DNA from: Lasiosphaeria ovina | Lineage: Eukaryota; Ascomycota; Sordariomycetes; Sordariales; Lasiosphaeriaceae | Direction of reading: 5' to 3' | Assembly (NCBI GenBank): GCA_033439765.1 | Contig: JAULSN010000003.1 | Location: 5,642,001 to 5,706,000 of the forward strand | Length of the DNA stretch: 64,000 bases | Shown here: positions 41,996 to 52,029 of the stretch, piece by piece | How the letters are laid out: every line of letters begins with the position of its first letter | Position numbering within the stretch: the stretch's first letter is position 1 | The notes under the pieces: generated by a model | Told to the model about the DNA's origin: nothing | What the model saw: only the letters and a program-made list of their open reading frames with translations | Databases searched by the model: none | Made by a program: the position numbers and the translations under genes

Positions 41996-43948
41996 TCATG
42001 GCAGATCCCACCAGCTCTCGTGCAAGTCACGCAGCGGCACCTCGCCCGGCAGGCGCAGGTAGCTCGTCATGTCCGATTCCGGGTCCGCCTCCTTGCTGGT
42101 CCAGCCACTACCAAAATACCAGGCAAACCTGTTCCCACTATCACTGAGATACGTGTACTCCCAGTCCTCCCAGCGGGGCTCGCGGCGGACGGCAGTGATG
42201 TGGCCGGCGCTGCCGGGCCAGACGCCGTGGATCCTACCGCCGGGAATCCCGCCATTATACCACGAGCTACACGCGTCCGACAGCACCGTCGACGCGAAGA
42301 AGGCGTCCGAGTACTCGACAAAGTCGTCGGCCGCGCGCGCCGACGCCGCCATGGTGCGGATTCCCTCGCGCGCCATCTTGCGCAGCACTTTCCCCAACAG
42401 CGCCAGCTGGCTCTCGACGCTGTGCGGCACGGTGCCCGACGGGCCCGTGCTGTGCGGCCCGTGGATGAAGAACAGGTTCGGGAACCCCGGCGTCGCCAGG
42501 CCCATGTACGTGTAGGGGAACCCGCGGCCGCCGGCACCGCGCTTCTCCGCGTCTGGCGCCCACACGTCGCGCAGGTCCTGCCCTTCCGCGCCGACGATGG
42601 GGAACGGCGTGACCATGTTGGTGTTGGCGCCGGTGGCGCAGAAGACGGCGTCGACGGGCCGCTCGACGCCGTCGGCCGTGACGATGCCCGCGGCCGTGAA
42701 CCGCGCGATGGGCGTGCGGATGTAGGCCACGTTGGGCGCGCTGATGGCCTCGAGGTAGCCTGGCCCGGGCGTCAGGCGGCGGCAGTTGGGCGAGAAGTCG
42801 GGCACGATGTGCTCGAGCAGCTCGGGCTTGGCCGCGAGCCGCTCGCGCATGATGGCCGTGAACTTGGCGCGCAGCTCGACGTTCTCGGCCGACCCGCGGA
42901 AGAAGGACGAGAACCGCCGCCAGTACTTGTCCTCGAGGTCCTTGCGGAACGCCAGGTACGCGGCCGGGTCGCGCGCGAACAGGTCCTTCTGCGCGTCCGA
43001 GATGGGCTGCGGCTCCAGCGTGCGCTCGTCGCCCGCCCAGCTGGCGGCGATCCATGTTTTGTTGCGTGCGTAGTGGTCGAGCTGTCCGCTTTTGCCGATG
43101 AGTTTTTGCACGTTGGCCACGAGCTGGATGCCCGACGCGCCGTTGCCGATGACGGCCACGCGCTTGCCGGCCACGTCGACGGCCGGGTCCCAGTCGGACG
43201 CGTGCCGCAGCACGCCCTGGTATGAGGCGATGCCGGGGTACTCGGGCAGCTTCCACGCGTTGAAGCGGCCGATGGCGGTCAGCACGACGTCCGACTCTTC
43301 GGTCGTCGTCTCGCCCGTCGCGAGGTTGGCCACGGTCACGCGCCACACGGCCGCGGCGGCGTCCCAGGCCAGCCCGTCGACGCGGTGCTGGAAGCGCGCG
43401 TGCTTGTACACGTTGTACTTCTTGGCCACGCCCTGCCAGTAGTCGCGGATTTCGGCGCCCGGCGCGAACTGGTCGGACCAGTCCAGCTTGCTCTCGAACG
43501 TGGCCTGGTAGACGTGCGAGGGAATGTCGCAGCGCACGCCCGGGTAGACGTTCTCCAGCCACGTGCCGCCAAAGTCGTGGTTCTTCTCGAAGATGGTGAG
43601 CTGGATGTTGGGCACCTTTTCGGGGAGGAGGATGCCGGCCAAGATGCCCGACAGCCCGCCGCCAATGACGGCCACGCGCAGCGCTCGCGGCTGGTCGATG
43701 AACCTGTCGACCAGCGAGATGCGGGATTTTGGGTAGTTTGGCACCCGTTCGAATGCAGCTGTCGTTTTGGGGGAGGCCGGCGCCGTTGGGCTGTCTGTGT
43801 CCGGTGTTGTGGCGGCGCGCTGCGAGGTCGAATCACTCTCGGAAGAGCTGCTGCTGGTAGGACTGGCCACCACTTCGTGTTTAGAGATTGAAAATTCCCC
43901 CAGTTTCTCGCTCACGGCAAGCTGGCCATCGGCGATGTGTGTCGCCAT
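41996..43948 (-). CDS. FAD/NADPH monooxygenase, Baeyer-Villiger type
   Basis: A single exon from ATG 43948 (an in-frame GTG lies 3 codons earlier) gives 650 aa. An 80-residue Ser/Thr-rich leader precedes the FAD-binding Rossmann motif VIGGGLSGILAG (about 96-106). DFGGTWLENVYPGVRCDIP follows, typical of Baeyer-Villiger and related flavin monooxygenases. The sequence YQGVLRHASDWD (about 243-254) is a variant of the FxGxxxHTxxW fingerprint, with Arg/His where the fingerprint begins, and it leads into the NADPH-binding VIGNGASGIQ. Near the end, FPNLFFIHGPHSTGPSG is also typical. Such enzymes insert oxygen next to a carbonyl or oxidise S or N. The substrate is unknown. It is divergent from a second monooxygenase gene 1.5 kb away. 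Confidence 0.9.
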   Translation of the reverse strand: MATHIADGQLAVSEKLGEFSISKHEVVASPTSSSSSESDSTSQRAATTPDTDSPTAPASPKTTAAFERVPNYPKSRISLVDRFIDQPRALRVAVIGGGLSGILAGILLPEKVPNIQLTIFEKNHDFGGTWLENVYPGVRCDIPSHVYQATFESKLDWSDQFAPGAEIRDYWQGVAKKYNVYKHARFQHRVDGLAWDAAAAVWRVTVANLATGETTTEESDVVLTAIGRFNAWKLPEYPGIASYQGVLRHASDWDPAVDVAGKRVAVIGNGASGIQLVANVQKLIGKSGQLDHYARNKTWIAASWAGDERTLEPQPISDAQKDLFARDPAAYLAFRKDLEDKYWRRFSSFFRGSAENVELRAKFTAIMRERLAAKPELLEHIVPDFSPNCRRLTPGPGYLEAISAPNVAYIRTPIARFTAAGIVTADGVERPVDAVFCATGANTNMVTPFPIVGAEGQDLRDVWAPDAEKRGAGGRGFPYTYMGLATPGFPNLFFIHGPHSTGPSGTVPHSVESQLALLGKVLRKMAREGIRTMAASARAADDFVEYSDAFFASTVLSDACSSWYNGGIPGGRIHGVWPGSAGHITAVRREPRWEDWEYTYLSDSGNRFAWYFGSGWTSKEADPESDMTSYLRLPGEVPLRDLHESWWDLP

Positions 43949-45473
43949 TTGCGGCACTTAACGCTGTGAGCCGGCTGTTTAAAGCGAGCTGAGCCGTGGA
44001 TATATGATGCCGTTGTGACTGTCTCGAACAAAGAAATGGGGCAAAGGCAATACGGTCAACACACTATAACGTATTCCGCCTCTCCTCTCTTTGTGTAAAG
44101 CGTAGGTAAGTAGACAGTCGTCAAGCCAAAAAGCCACGTTCTGCAGTTAAATGCCGGCCTTGCCGCATTACTTGTCGAATATGAAGCAGCCGGCACGGTC
44201 GTGCCGAGCACGGTGCGGTGCGGTGCGCGCCGGAGCGTCAACTCGCCCAATGATGGCATCATCAGCGGGGTGGATGCCGAACACATCAACGCCTCCCCCA
44301 CAAACTAGACTTGGCTTCTTCTCCAACGGCCCTCCAACTAGCTCCTTGGCGTAGTCGGGTCCGGGGACAATGTGGGGATGGTTCATAATCTCCGATATCC
44401 GCTACAGCTAGAGGCAAAGGCGGTGGTAGGTATTTTTAGTGCTGTTGGGCTTAGGGCGAGTGACACGAGTGTGGCTCCCGATGGCGCCATGTTTCGTGCT
44501 TCACTTGTGACTTGTTTCGTCCTAATCCGACCAATGCGAGGGCTGGAAGTGTTTCGTCGACTGATGGCTCCGCCGCCGGGCTTGCTTTCCTATCTTGAGC
44601 TGCGTTGAACGTCCAAGTGCATCATGCAATATGGCTTGCACGTTTATCAGCGTCTTGGGAGAAGGCGGTCTGTGATACATGTAAATATGGAAAAGGGGCA
44701 GTTCAACCCTAACCCTCTGCTAACACCCAGACACCAGATAGGTGCCGGACGATAGTTTACACAGAACCCCAGCGAGGAGCTGCAAAATAAAGCAAACTCA
44801 CATCCAGTGCTACCTCATTCTTTACTCTCCATGACTTGTCTTTTGTCTTGTACTATCCAACTTGGGCCCCCAACAAGACAGAAGAAACGCCATACACCCG
44901 TCCAAGTCTCGTTAACCTTCTGACAAAAGACTCCAAGAATAATGTGAAGTTGTGAATTTTGAAGAGGTCTTAGTCCAATCTTTTGACTTTACAATTATGA
45001 AGCCGTCGTCATTGAACTTACAAGAGAAGGTCAACCACGCTCGCCCCCGACTCTCTCAGTTCAACATTGAAATACGTACATCGGAAAAGGTCCATCACAT
45101 ACTATCTTGGCAAAAATGCACCTCGTTGCGCGTCATTCGTGGGGAGATTCGCTATTGGCCGGCTAACTCGGCTCGCACTTAGATGACACCATCGCCATGT
45201 TCATGACGCGACAGTCCCCCGCCAATTGCCAGCATTTCTGCTGGAGCACTGCGATATTCTTGCATTACGCGGTTAGAACTAGCTCAGTATTTTGGACAGA
45301 CTGATATAAGGCGTCGCCGCCAAATAGGGAAGATCGGGCAGGCGGTTCTGTTAATCCGTTGTTGACATTTTAACATTTCTTCGCGAACGTAGCTCTAGCC
45401 ACCAAAACCTGATTTCACAAATACACATTAGTTGTCTGAGGATAGCGGATTTCTGAAATTCCTAGGCTACTAA
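43949..45473. promoter_or_regulatory. Divergent 1.5-kb region between two monooxygenase genes
   Basis: No coding was recognised. It contains a short telomere-like AACCCTAACCC at 44708-44718 and a TATAAGG near 45306. It must hold both promoters, and co-regulation is possible but not shown. Confidence 0.45.
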
Positions 45474-47174
45474 ATGGCAGACATCGAAGCCCTGCGTGCC
45501 GGCGAAGGCAACGAGAAGAGACGCATCTTTCTCAACGCCTTTGACATGTGCACAATCGGTCACCTGTCGCCCGGCCAGTGGAAGGTAACGAGCCACTCCA
45601 TCAGTTGCACTCGACACAACATCGTCGAACCGGCTAACCCCAAACTCAGAACCCCACCGACAAGTCCGCCACCAAACGCCGGCTCGAGTACTGGATCGAG
45701 CTGGCCAAGCTGCTCGAGCGCGGCGGGATAACGGCCCTCTTCCTCGCCGACACGTACGGCGGATACGACACCTATGCGCAGAGCCTGGACGACTGCATCA
45801 GGCGCGCGGCGCAGTGGCCCATCACTGACCCGTCAATTGTGAGTCGCGGGTGAGAATTTCCGTCTTGCGAATAACCTCGCTTTTCCTCCCACGGCGCTGA
45901 CCAGACCCAACCCTGCGCAGCCCATCTCGGCCATGGCGGCAGTGACAAAACACCTCGGCTTCGCCATCACAGCGTCGACCTCGTTCGAGCCGCCGTACTT
46001 GCTCGCCAAGCGCTTCTCCACTCTCGACCACTTCACCAGGGGGCGCATCGGCTGGAACATTGTCACGTCGTGGAAGAAATCGGCCTTCAAGGCCATCGGG
46101 CTGGACACACCCATCGAGCACGACGAACGATATCGCCAGGCCGATGAATACCTCAGGGTTCTCTATAAGTGGGTCTCTCTTTTCCACCAAACCTGACACC
46201 AAGATACGCAGCACTAACCGCGCTGCGCACGCAGACTGTGGGAAGGGTCCTGGGCCGACGACGCGATCGCGCCCGACCCGGCCAACGACAGCTACGCAGA
46301 CCCGGACAAGATCCGCACGATCCGGCACGCAGGGAAATACTTCTCGCTCGACACGAAACACATCGTCGACCCGTCGCCGCAGCGCACGCCGTTCCTGTTC
46401 CAGGCGGGCACGTCGGCCGCAGGGTCCGAGTTCGCCGCGACGCACGCGGAAGCCGTCTTCGTGTCGGCGCACTCGCCGGCCGTGCTAGCGCCCAAGATCG
46501 CACGCATCCGCTCCCTGGCGGCCGCCAAGGGCCGCGACCCGCGGTCCGTCAAGGTGTTCGCGACGTTCACGCCGGTGCTGGCGGCGACGGACGAGGCGGC
46601 GCGCGCCAAGTTTGCCGACCTGAAGCAGTACGCGTCGACGATCGGCGGGCTGGTGCTGTTCAGCGGGTGGACGGGCATCGACATCTCGCGCATCCCGCTC
46701 GACCAGGAGATCACGGCGGCCGACTCGACCGAGGCGCACAAGGTGCGCAGCATCCTGGACTCGTTCACGACGACCAGCGAGAGCATGCCCAGGTGGACGC
46801 CGCGCGCCGTGGCCGAGCACGCGGCCATCGGCGGGCTGGGCCCCGTCGCCGTCGGCAGCCCGCAGACGGTCGCCGACGAGCTGGAGCGCTGGCAGCGCGA
46901 GGCCGATGTTGATGGTTTCAATATCGCCTACGTCACCACGCCCGGCAGCTTCGAGGATGTGGTGGATCTGCTCGTCCCCGAGCTGCGCCGCCGCGGCCTG
47001 TACCCCGACCTGCCGGCCGAGGGCGACGAGGAGGTTACTGTGAGGGAGCAGATCTATGGCCGCGGCGCGCACGCGCTCAGGGACGATCATCTGGGGAGCA
47101 CGTACAAGTATGATGTTTACAAGGAGGATCCGCCGTACAAGCCAGAGCCAGGCAGCCGTGAGGAGGTGAACTAG
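45474..47174 (+). CDS. FMN-dependent monooxygenase, NtaA/SnaA/DszA (luciferase-like) family
   Basis: Predicted exons are 45474-45584, 45650-45838, 45921-46168 and 46235-47174, giving 495 aa. The three introns are 65, 82 and 66 nt with GT-AG ends. The protein shows the family pattern from start to end: RIFLNAFDMCTIGHLSPGQW, ALFLADTYGGYD, GFAITASTSFEPPYLLAKRF, GRIGWNIVTSW, then HAGKYFSLD, PQRTPFLFQAG, AEAVFVSAHS and DGFNIAYVTTPGSFEDVVDL. These are two-component enzymes that need reduced FMN from a separate flavin reductase and oxidise amines, sulfones or alkanes. No reductase gene lies in the window. An ending without a PTS1 tripeptide argues against a peroxisomal site. Paired with a divergent FAD monooxygenase, it may belong to a small catabolic cluster. 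Confidence 0.92.
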
Positions 47175-47910
47175 GGACATTCTGTTGCACCGTTACCGAT
47201 TCTACTAAGCGCCTCTGAAACCCCCTTGGACTATTTACGTAGGCCTCTGGAAGAGCTAAGAATTTATTTATAAAAATAACATATTTGCTCCAAACGTCTT
47301 TAACGGACCTTTAGACAGTCCCGCCTGTGAAGAAGGGAATTACTGCAGGTGAAGATGCTAATCCGGCTCTCACATTCCTGCGAAAGGGGATTTCACACGT
47401 CAAGACTTCTGTCGGTATCACGGACGAGATACAGTTCGTATACGGTCAACTTGGGTTATATGCTCATCGATCCAACCAGTTCCGGTTCTATTGAGCGTGG
47501 GTGCTGCTACTTCTGTATGTAAGTGGGAGGACATGGTTCAAGCATGTTGTGGCCAGGCTAGCAGGGATCAGGCCGGACCCCGGCCTGATGCCCTCAAGCC
47601 GAGGCATAAGTGGATATGGGATCCACCGGTCCAGGCCATCACTTCCACATATATATTCCGCTGTGGCCCAGATAGCTAGACTTCCTCCAAGCAATCCAGT
47701 CCTTACCTTTCCTCCCAACACATGTCTTTGAACAAGAAGCTACTGATGAAACTCTTTCTTAATAGGTAAGGGGGGGGGGAAGGGGTTGTGGTGTCTTAAC
47801 TAATTGGTGTTCTGCGTCTTTGTACTGGTATTTGTTATTTACATTACCTCGCGGCTGGCTTTGTTTGACCCTTATCTTTTATTGTTTCGTTTGAACACCA
47901 GTGAGCACCT
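47175..47910. other. Intergenic gap
   Basis: 3' flank of the luciferase-like gene, then anonymous DNA. A G-run (GGGGGGGGGG) lies at about 47768. No coding is recognised. Confidence 0.55.
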
Positions 47911-48276
47911 ATGATAGCGTGGAGTAGGCAGCGATTATACCGCACTTTGGTTCTTGAAACAGACTTGGTGGTATCTCGGTACATAGTAAAGCGCCTGCTC
48001 CTCTATTTACATGTGGAGGTAGACGACTTTGAGCGCGGGCTTGAGGCTGAGGAGGACCGGCCTATCATGAGTCCGGAGGAACTCAGGGAGGTCCTCGCGA
48101 GCGGGGAATACCCTAATTTCGAGGAACTTGAGGCAAAGTGGAAGAAAGTGCTGTCACGGCTGGATGCGGACCCGACATTCTGGAACATGGGGCCCTTCCA
48201 GGCGCGACGAACAGTCTCAGGGCAGCTGCTTAGCCCTTCGCTGCCGTCCAAGCGCTGGCTGCTGGCTCGAATCTAA
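47911..48276 (+). CDS. Orphan small acidic protein, uncertain
   Basis: A 121-codon frame from ATG 47911 to TAA 48274-48276. It encodes a helical, acidic middle (EEDRPIMSPEELREVLASGE, then FEELEAKWKKVLSRL) between more basic ends. The pattern looks like a real helical domain rather than a random frame, but I recognise no family. It lies between a catabolic gene and a HET gene and could be a fragment of a longer gene. Confidence 0.3.
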   Translation: MIAWSRQRLYRTLVLETDLVVSRYIVKRLLLYLHVEVDDFERGLEAEEDRPIMSPEELREVLASGEYPNFEELEAKWKKVLSRLDADPTFWNMGPFQARRTVSGQLLSPSLPSKRWLLARI

Positions 48277-48694
48277 TAATCTAGGGGATTGTTATTCGTG
48301 CACTCGTCGCAGCTGTACTTGGAGGAATCGCGGTCTGCTGAACTATGAGGGTGACGATCCCGGGAGAAGCCGCGGTCGCCCTGAGATCCAGAGAGGTGAG
48401 GCAGATAAACCTGATCCGAGCGCATAGTCGTAGTGCATGTTGGTAGCTACCTTGTTTGGATACCCGTGACATTGTTTTGAGAAATATAATGCAGTTGTTA
48501 CAAAGGAAGGCCTTGATTCCCTTTTCGTCCCCTGACTGTCGTCGTAGACCCTAACCCTAGCCCGCTGCCTTCTCGCAGTTCAATGTTGTGTTGGGCAGCA
48601 GCGGGGTTTGATACATGATTGTTATTGAATCCAGACCCCACCCTCACCTCAACTGGCAAATCGCCATCTGCAGAGCAGCAAAGTGCCAGACGAG
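48277..48694. other. Gap upstream of second HET gene
   Basis: Short anonymous stretch. CCCTAACCCTAG at 48549-48560 is a chance or relic telomere-like pair. No other feature. Confidence 0.5.
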
Positions 48695-50842
48695 ATGGAC
48701 AGCACAATGGAGAAACCTTTGGTACCTGTGTGCATCCAAGGCTTCTGCCAAGGTTGCCAGCTTCTTGGAAACCTTGGGGCGAACGAGGTGCTCCGACTCG
48801 GAGGTGTCCAAGACGTCCTCAGCCGTGATCCGTGCCATGTCTGTCGTCTCGTCTACACGGTCATGCAGAACTACCGACTCAACCGCGCACGCCAATTTGG
48901 AGGAGACGATTCGCATGAATTGCTCACCATGGCGGTTCACGGTGAGCTGTCGACCGCGCGGCGGCACGGCGATGGCTGTATCTGCGGCCGCATCTTTCGT
49001 CTAGGCGCCGGCTCCGCCAAGTCGCCGAGATCGGTTGCTACCATCCAAACTTCATCGCAAGCCCCCGATGATGCTGGAAATTCGAGCGACGATGCCGTAG
49101 TGAGTGTGTCGACCCTTGCGTCATGGCTGCAACATTGCGAGGCCGAGCATGACCGCTGCAAAGCCCAGTTGTCTGCGGTGGCAACCTTACTACCCCGCCT
49201 CCTCGTTATCGACGTGAAGGAAATGCGCTTGGCCGAAGCTTCGACGCCTCGCTACTTTGCTCTCAGCTATGTTTGGGGGCCCGCCAAGGTGTTCATGACG
49301 ATGCGGTCGGAATTTCCCTCGCTTTGCGAGCCAGGGGCGCTTGCGCAACTGGGAGACAAGCTTCCTCTCCTGCTGCAGGATGCTATCTTGCTCGTTCAGA
49401 GACTCGGAGAGCGGTACCTTTGGGTCGATTCTCTCTGCATCATCCAAGACGCCACGGAATCAAAGCAGGATCTGATTGGGAAGATGGACCTCATATACGC
49501 CAACGCCGTCTGTACCATAATTGCCCACGGTAGCGTCGACGCGTCTTCGCCGATCCCCGGAGTTCGAACTGGCACACGGCGGCCCATCCAGGCTGCGACC
49601 CCCGAGTTGGGTCCCGGCGACGGCGTTCGACTCGTTGCCTCTCCATCCCACTACTCTGCCTGCCCCTTGGTGTACGACACCCGCGGCTGGACATACCAGG
49701 AACAGCTTGTCTCGCGACGGCGTCTGATCATGGGTGCCGACCAAGCTTTCTTCAGCTGTTGCTCGCAACGCGACGGAGAGCTGAGCGAGGATCCTCTCAC
49801 CTGCACTGGGAACGCAGCCGAGCCGTCCAGCGTCCGCCTGTTGGACCAGGAGGGAGAGTGCATTTCCCTGCTGTGGAATCTCAACCCGGATGCCGTGGGC
49901 GCCACCGACCTCCAGAGATCGCGCAACGCCATCCTCAAGCTCGGCAGTGCAGATGCCCAGCTTAGCACTCAGCAAGAGGTCAACGAGTTGATCTACACTT
50001 TCACCTCCACTGTGACGCACTACTCCAGCAGGCGGCTCTCGTTTGCGTCCGACATCTTGAACGCCTTTGCTGGCGTCATGACGTCGATTGAGCGCTCGTA
50101 TGGTCTTGCGCCGCGGTCGTCCATCTACGGACTGCTCGAGAAGTACCTACACTACAACCTCCACTGGACCGCAAAGACGCCTCTCCGACGTCTTGGCTGG
50201 CCATCCTGGTCGTGGGTTGGATGGGAGTCCCAAGTCCATTGGCTCGGCCGCGACAACATCCAAGCACTGCAATTAAAGATCCGCGCCATCCATTTTTTGT
50301 GGCAGGGAGCACTACGGACAATACCGCCCCTCGGCAGTGCCCTCTCAGCTGTCTCGACTGACGACGAGGAACCCGCTTCAGACGTCTTCCCCCACGAATC
50401 CCAGCCGGCCTTACTCGATCTGAGCCACAGAGCCCCTCTTCTCGCTTTCTGGGCGACAGTGTCGAGACCGGGATCGCTGCACGTCTGCCCCCATCCCATC
50501 CGCCAGACCAAGATCCGGATCTGCGCATCCCCCAACTACGTGGGCGTCTGTGGACACTTGTACGAGGAATTTGACTGGGCGCTGCCGCAGAGGCCGACGG
50601 CTGAGGTCTTTGCTAGCTTTCGGCTGGTCTATCTCTCGTATAGCTCCCGCCGCTGTGTATTTCATGTCTATGATGATAGCAAGAGTTGCCGGAGTTGTAA
50701 CGTCATGGTTATTGACACGGGGGAAGGCGACGAGTTGAAAGAGTCGGGGTGTCTTTATGCGGAGCGGGTGGCGTTTGGCGAGGTTTGTGGGAGTTATTGG
50801 GACGTCACCGAGACGGCAAGAGAGTTTGTTGTCCTTGCGTGA
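48695..50842 (+). CDS. HET-domain protein, second copy
   Basis: A single exon from ATG 48695 gives 715 aa; the frame is open 4 codons further upstream without an ATG. The N terminus has paired cysteines (FCQGCQLLG, DPCHVCRLV, then HCEAEHDRC at about 147-155), as in many HET proteins of the R-x-FALSYVWG type. The HET domain starts at about 187 (YFALSYVWG) and continues with LWVDSLCIIQD (about 242-252), DLIYANAVCTIIAH, DTRGWTYQEQL and the late GWPSWSWVGW motif. The full set of HET blocks is present with no internal stops. Role: non-self recognition or programmed cell death, inferred from family. It differs in length and N-terminal domain from the first HET gene, so the two are not recent duplicates. 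Confidence 0.9.
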   Translation: MDSTMEKPLVPVCIQGFCQGCQLLGNLGANEVLRLGGVQDVLSRDPCHVCRLVYTVMQNYRLNRARQFGGDDSHELLTMAVHGELSTARRHGDGCICGRIFRLGAGSAKSPRSVATIQTSSQAPDDAGNSSDDAVVSVSTLASWLQHCEAEHDRCKAQLSAVATLLPRLLVIDVKEMRLAEASTPRYFALSYVWGPAKVFMTMRSEFPSLCEPGALAQLGDKLPLLLQDAILLVQRLGERYLWVDSLCIIQDATESKQDLIGKMDLIYANAVCTIIAHGSVDASSPIPGVRTGTRRPIQAATPELGPGDGVRLVASPSHYSACPLVYDTRGWTYQEQLVSRRRLIMGADQAFFSCCSQRDGELSEDPLTCTGNAAEPSSVRLLDQEGECISLLWNLNPDAVGATDLQRSRNAILKLGSADAQLSTQQEVNELIYTFTSTVTHYSSRRLSFASDILNAFAGVMTSIERSYGLAPRSSIYGLLEKYLHYNLHWTAKTPLRRLGWPSWSWVGWESQVHWLGRDNIQALQLKIRAIHFLWQGALRTIPPLGSALSAVSTDDEEPASDVFPHESQPALLDLSHRAPLLAFWATVSRPGSLHVCPHPIRQTKIRICASPNYVGVCGHLYEEFDWALPQRPTAEVFASFRLVYLSYSSRRCVFHVYDDSKSCRSCNVMVIDTGEGDELKESGCLYAERVAFGEVCGSYWDVTETAREFVVLA

Positions 50843-51314
50843 GACTATGCTCTTTAAGCGAGGCTCTCGTTGGCACCGACAGGGGCTCTGTTCAAGTTGT
50901 TGATTTGAATGGCCGCTCTTTGCCTGTTTCAGCATTATATCCCATTCGTAGGTAAGTTATCAAGTTATGGTGGGGTGCAGGGTTTTAGAATCGCCGTCTA
51001 GTCAGATGGACGGCGCAATCATTTCCTAGTTGTGTGGGCCAAGAACTTGGGGTTTGTACTGGACATAAACGGGAGTGGCTACCCCTTACCAGTCTTGAAT
51101 AATGACTTAGTACGGGTAAGAATCACAATTTTAATTTTCGTTATAATGGCCTAGGCTGACCTGTACCCCGTTTCTTGCATTACTGCCCGACTGGCCAAAT
51201 GCAGGGCGCGTCACTCAGCTCCGAGTCTTCCCAATAAATTCTCTCCCAGGTATCAACAACCTGAAGGTTCCTCCAAACTTTATCGCTCGTCGACACCTGC
51301 AACGCCAATCAACC
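50843..51314. other. Gap between HET gene and HET remnant
   Basis: Normal-composition DNA; a CT-rich stretch ends near the broken HET start at 51315. No feature is seen. Confidence 0.55.
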
Positions 51315-51792
51315 ATGCGCCTCATCAACACGGCAACTCTGCAACCGGAGGAGTTCATAAGTGACTACACCGGTCGATATGCCATCCTCTCACACATGTG
51401 GGGGAAGGAGGAGATCTCGTTTCAGGAGATGCTCTCGTCGCAAAGAGCGCTGTCGCAAACAACACTAGCCCTGACGCCGAAGATGTCGAACGCAAGCTGG
51501 ATACGAAAAGGTCAAAGGGTTTGCCGCTGTTGCCGCTGCCGATGGCTTCTCGCTCGCGTGGGTCAACACCTGCTGTATCGACAAGACTAGCAGCGCGGAG
51601 CTCCGAGACCATCAATTCCAGGTTCCGCTGGTACAAGCAGGCATCACATTGCTACGCCTACCTTTTAGACGTGAGATACTGGGAATGCAACACATTGGGT
51701 TGCATCAGGCTCGGAAAGCAAGATCATTCATTTTACCGGAGCCGCTGGTTCTCACGGGGCTGGACGCTCCCTCTCGATGCGTTACCCCGAGT
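51315..51792 (+). pseudogene. HET-E/D-type HET gene, truncated by a retrotransposon
   Basis: Starts intact with MRLINTATLQ, EEFISDYTGRYAILSHMWG and EEISFQEM, the classic N terminus of HET-E/HET-D/HET-R-like proteins. Near 51440-51490 the frame changes and continues AGYEKVKGFAAVAAADGF and AWVNTCCIDKTSSAEL. It changes again to FRWYKQASHCYAYL and RSRWFSRGWTL, then runs into the LTR at 51793. So the HET domain is present in order but with at least two frameshifts, and everything after the WTL motif (NACHT and WD40 in intact relatives) is missing. On the far side of the retrotransposon the sequence is unrelated. Confidence 0.75.
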
Positions 51793-52011
51793 TGTTAGAA
51801 AGGCCATACTGGATTTGGCATGGTCTTGAGGGTCCGGGCAGGGGCCGGGCAGGGTGCGCACAGGGCACCTAATTAGACCGCCTTTTCCACAGGCTCTACA
51901 CTGGTCCCCGGCCTGTAGGGCGAAGAGCTTTTCTTCCTTCTACATAACGGAATACACACACTTGGAATACCCTCTTTTTGACTGCTTTTGCATGCTTTGG
52001 CTTCTGAAAGT
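51793..52011 (+). repeat. 5' LTR of the second copia element (219 bp)
   Basis: Starts TGTTAGAAAGG and matches 57110-57328 over the full 219 bp with only about two differences seen, both C/T in a CpA context. The preceding host bases are CGAGT. It is not RIP-mutated although the element body is. Confidence 0.9.
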
Positions 52012-52029
52012 TATGAGCCCGGAAGCTGC
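52012..52029 (+). other. Primer-binding site of the second copia element
   Basis: TTATGAGCCCGG follows the LTR, the same half-tRNA(iMet) core as at 1100-1118 (TTATGAGCCCGG shared). This fixes the LTR edge to within a base or two. Confidence 0.6.

Noticed and set aside
44708..44718. Telomere-like AACCCTAACCC, and CCCTAACCC at 48549
   Set aside because: Only about two units each, in separate places between ordinary genes. Too short to mark a telomere or a fusion point.
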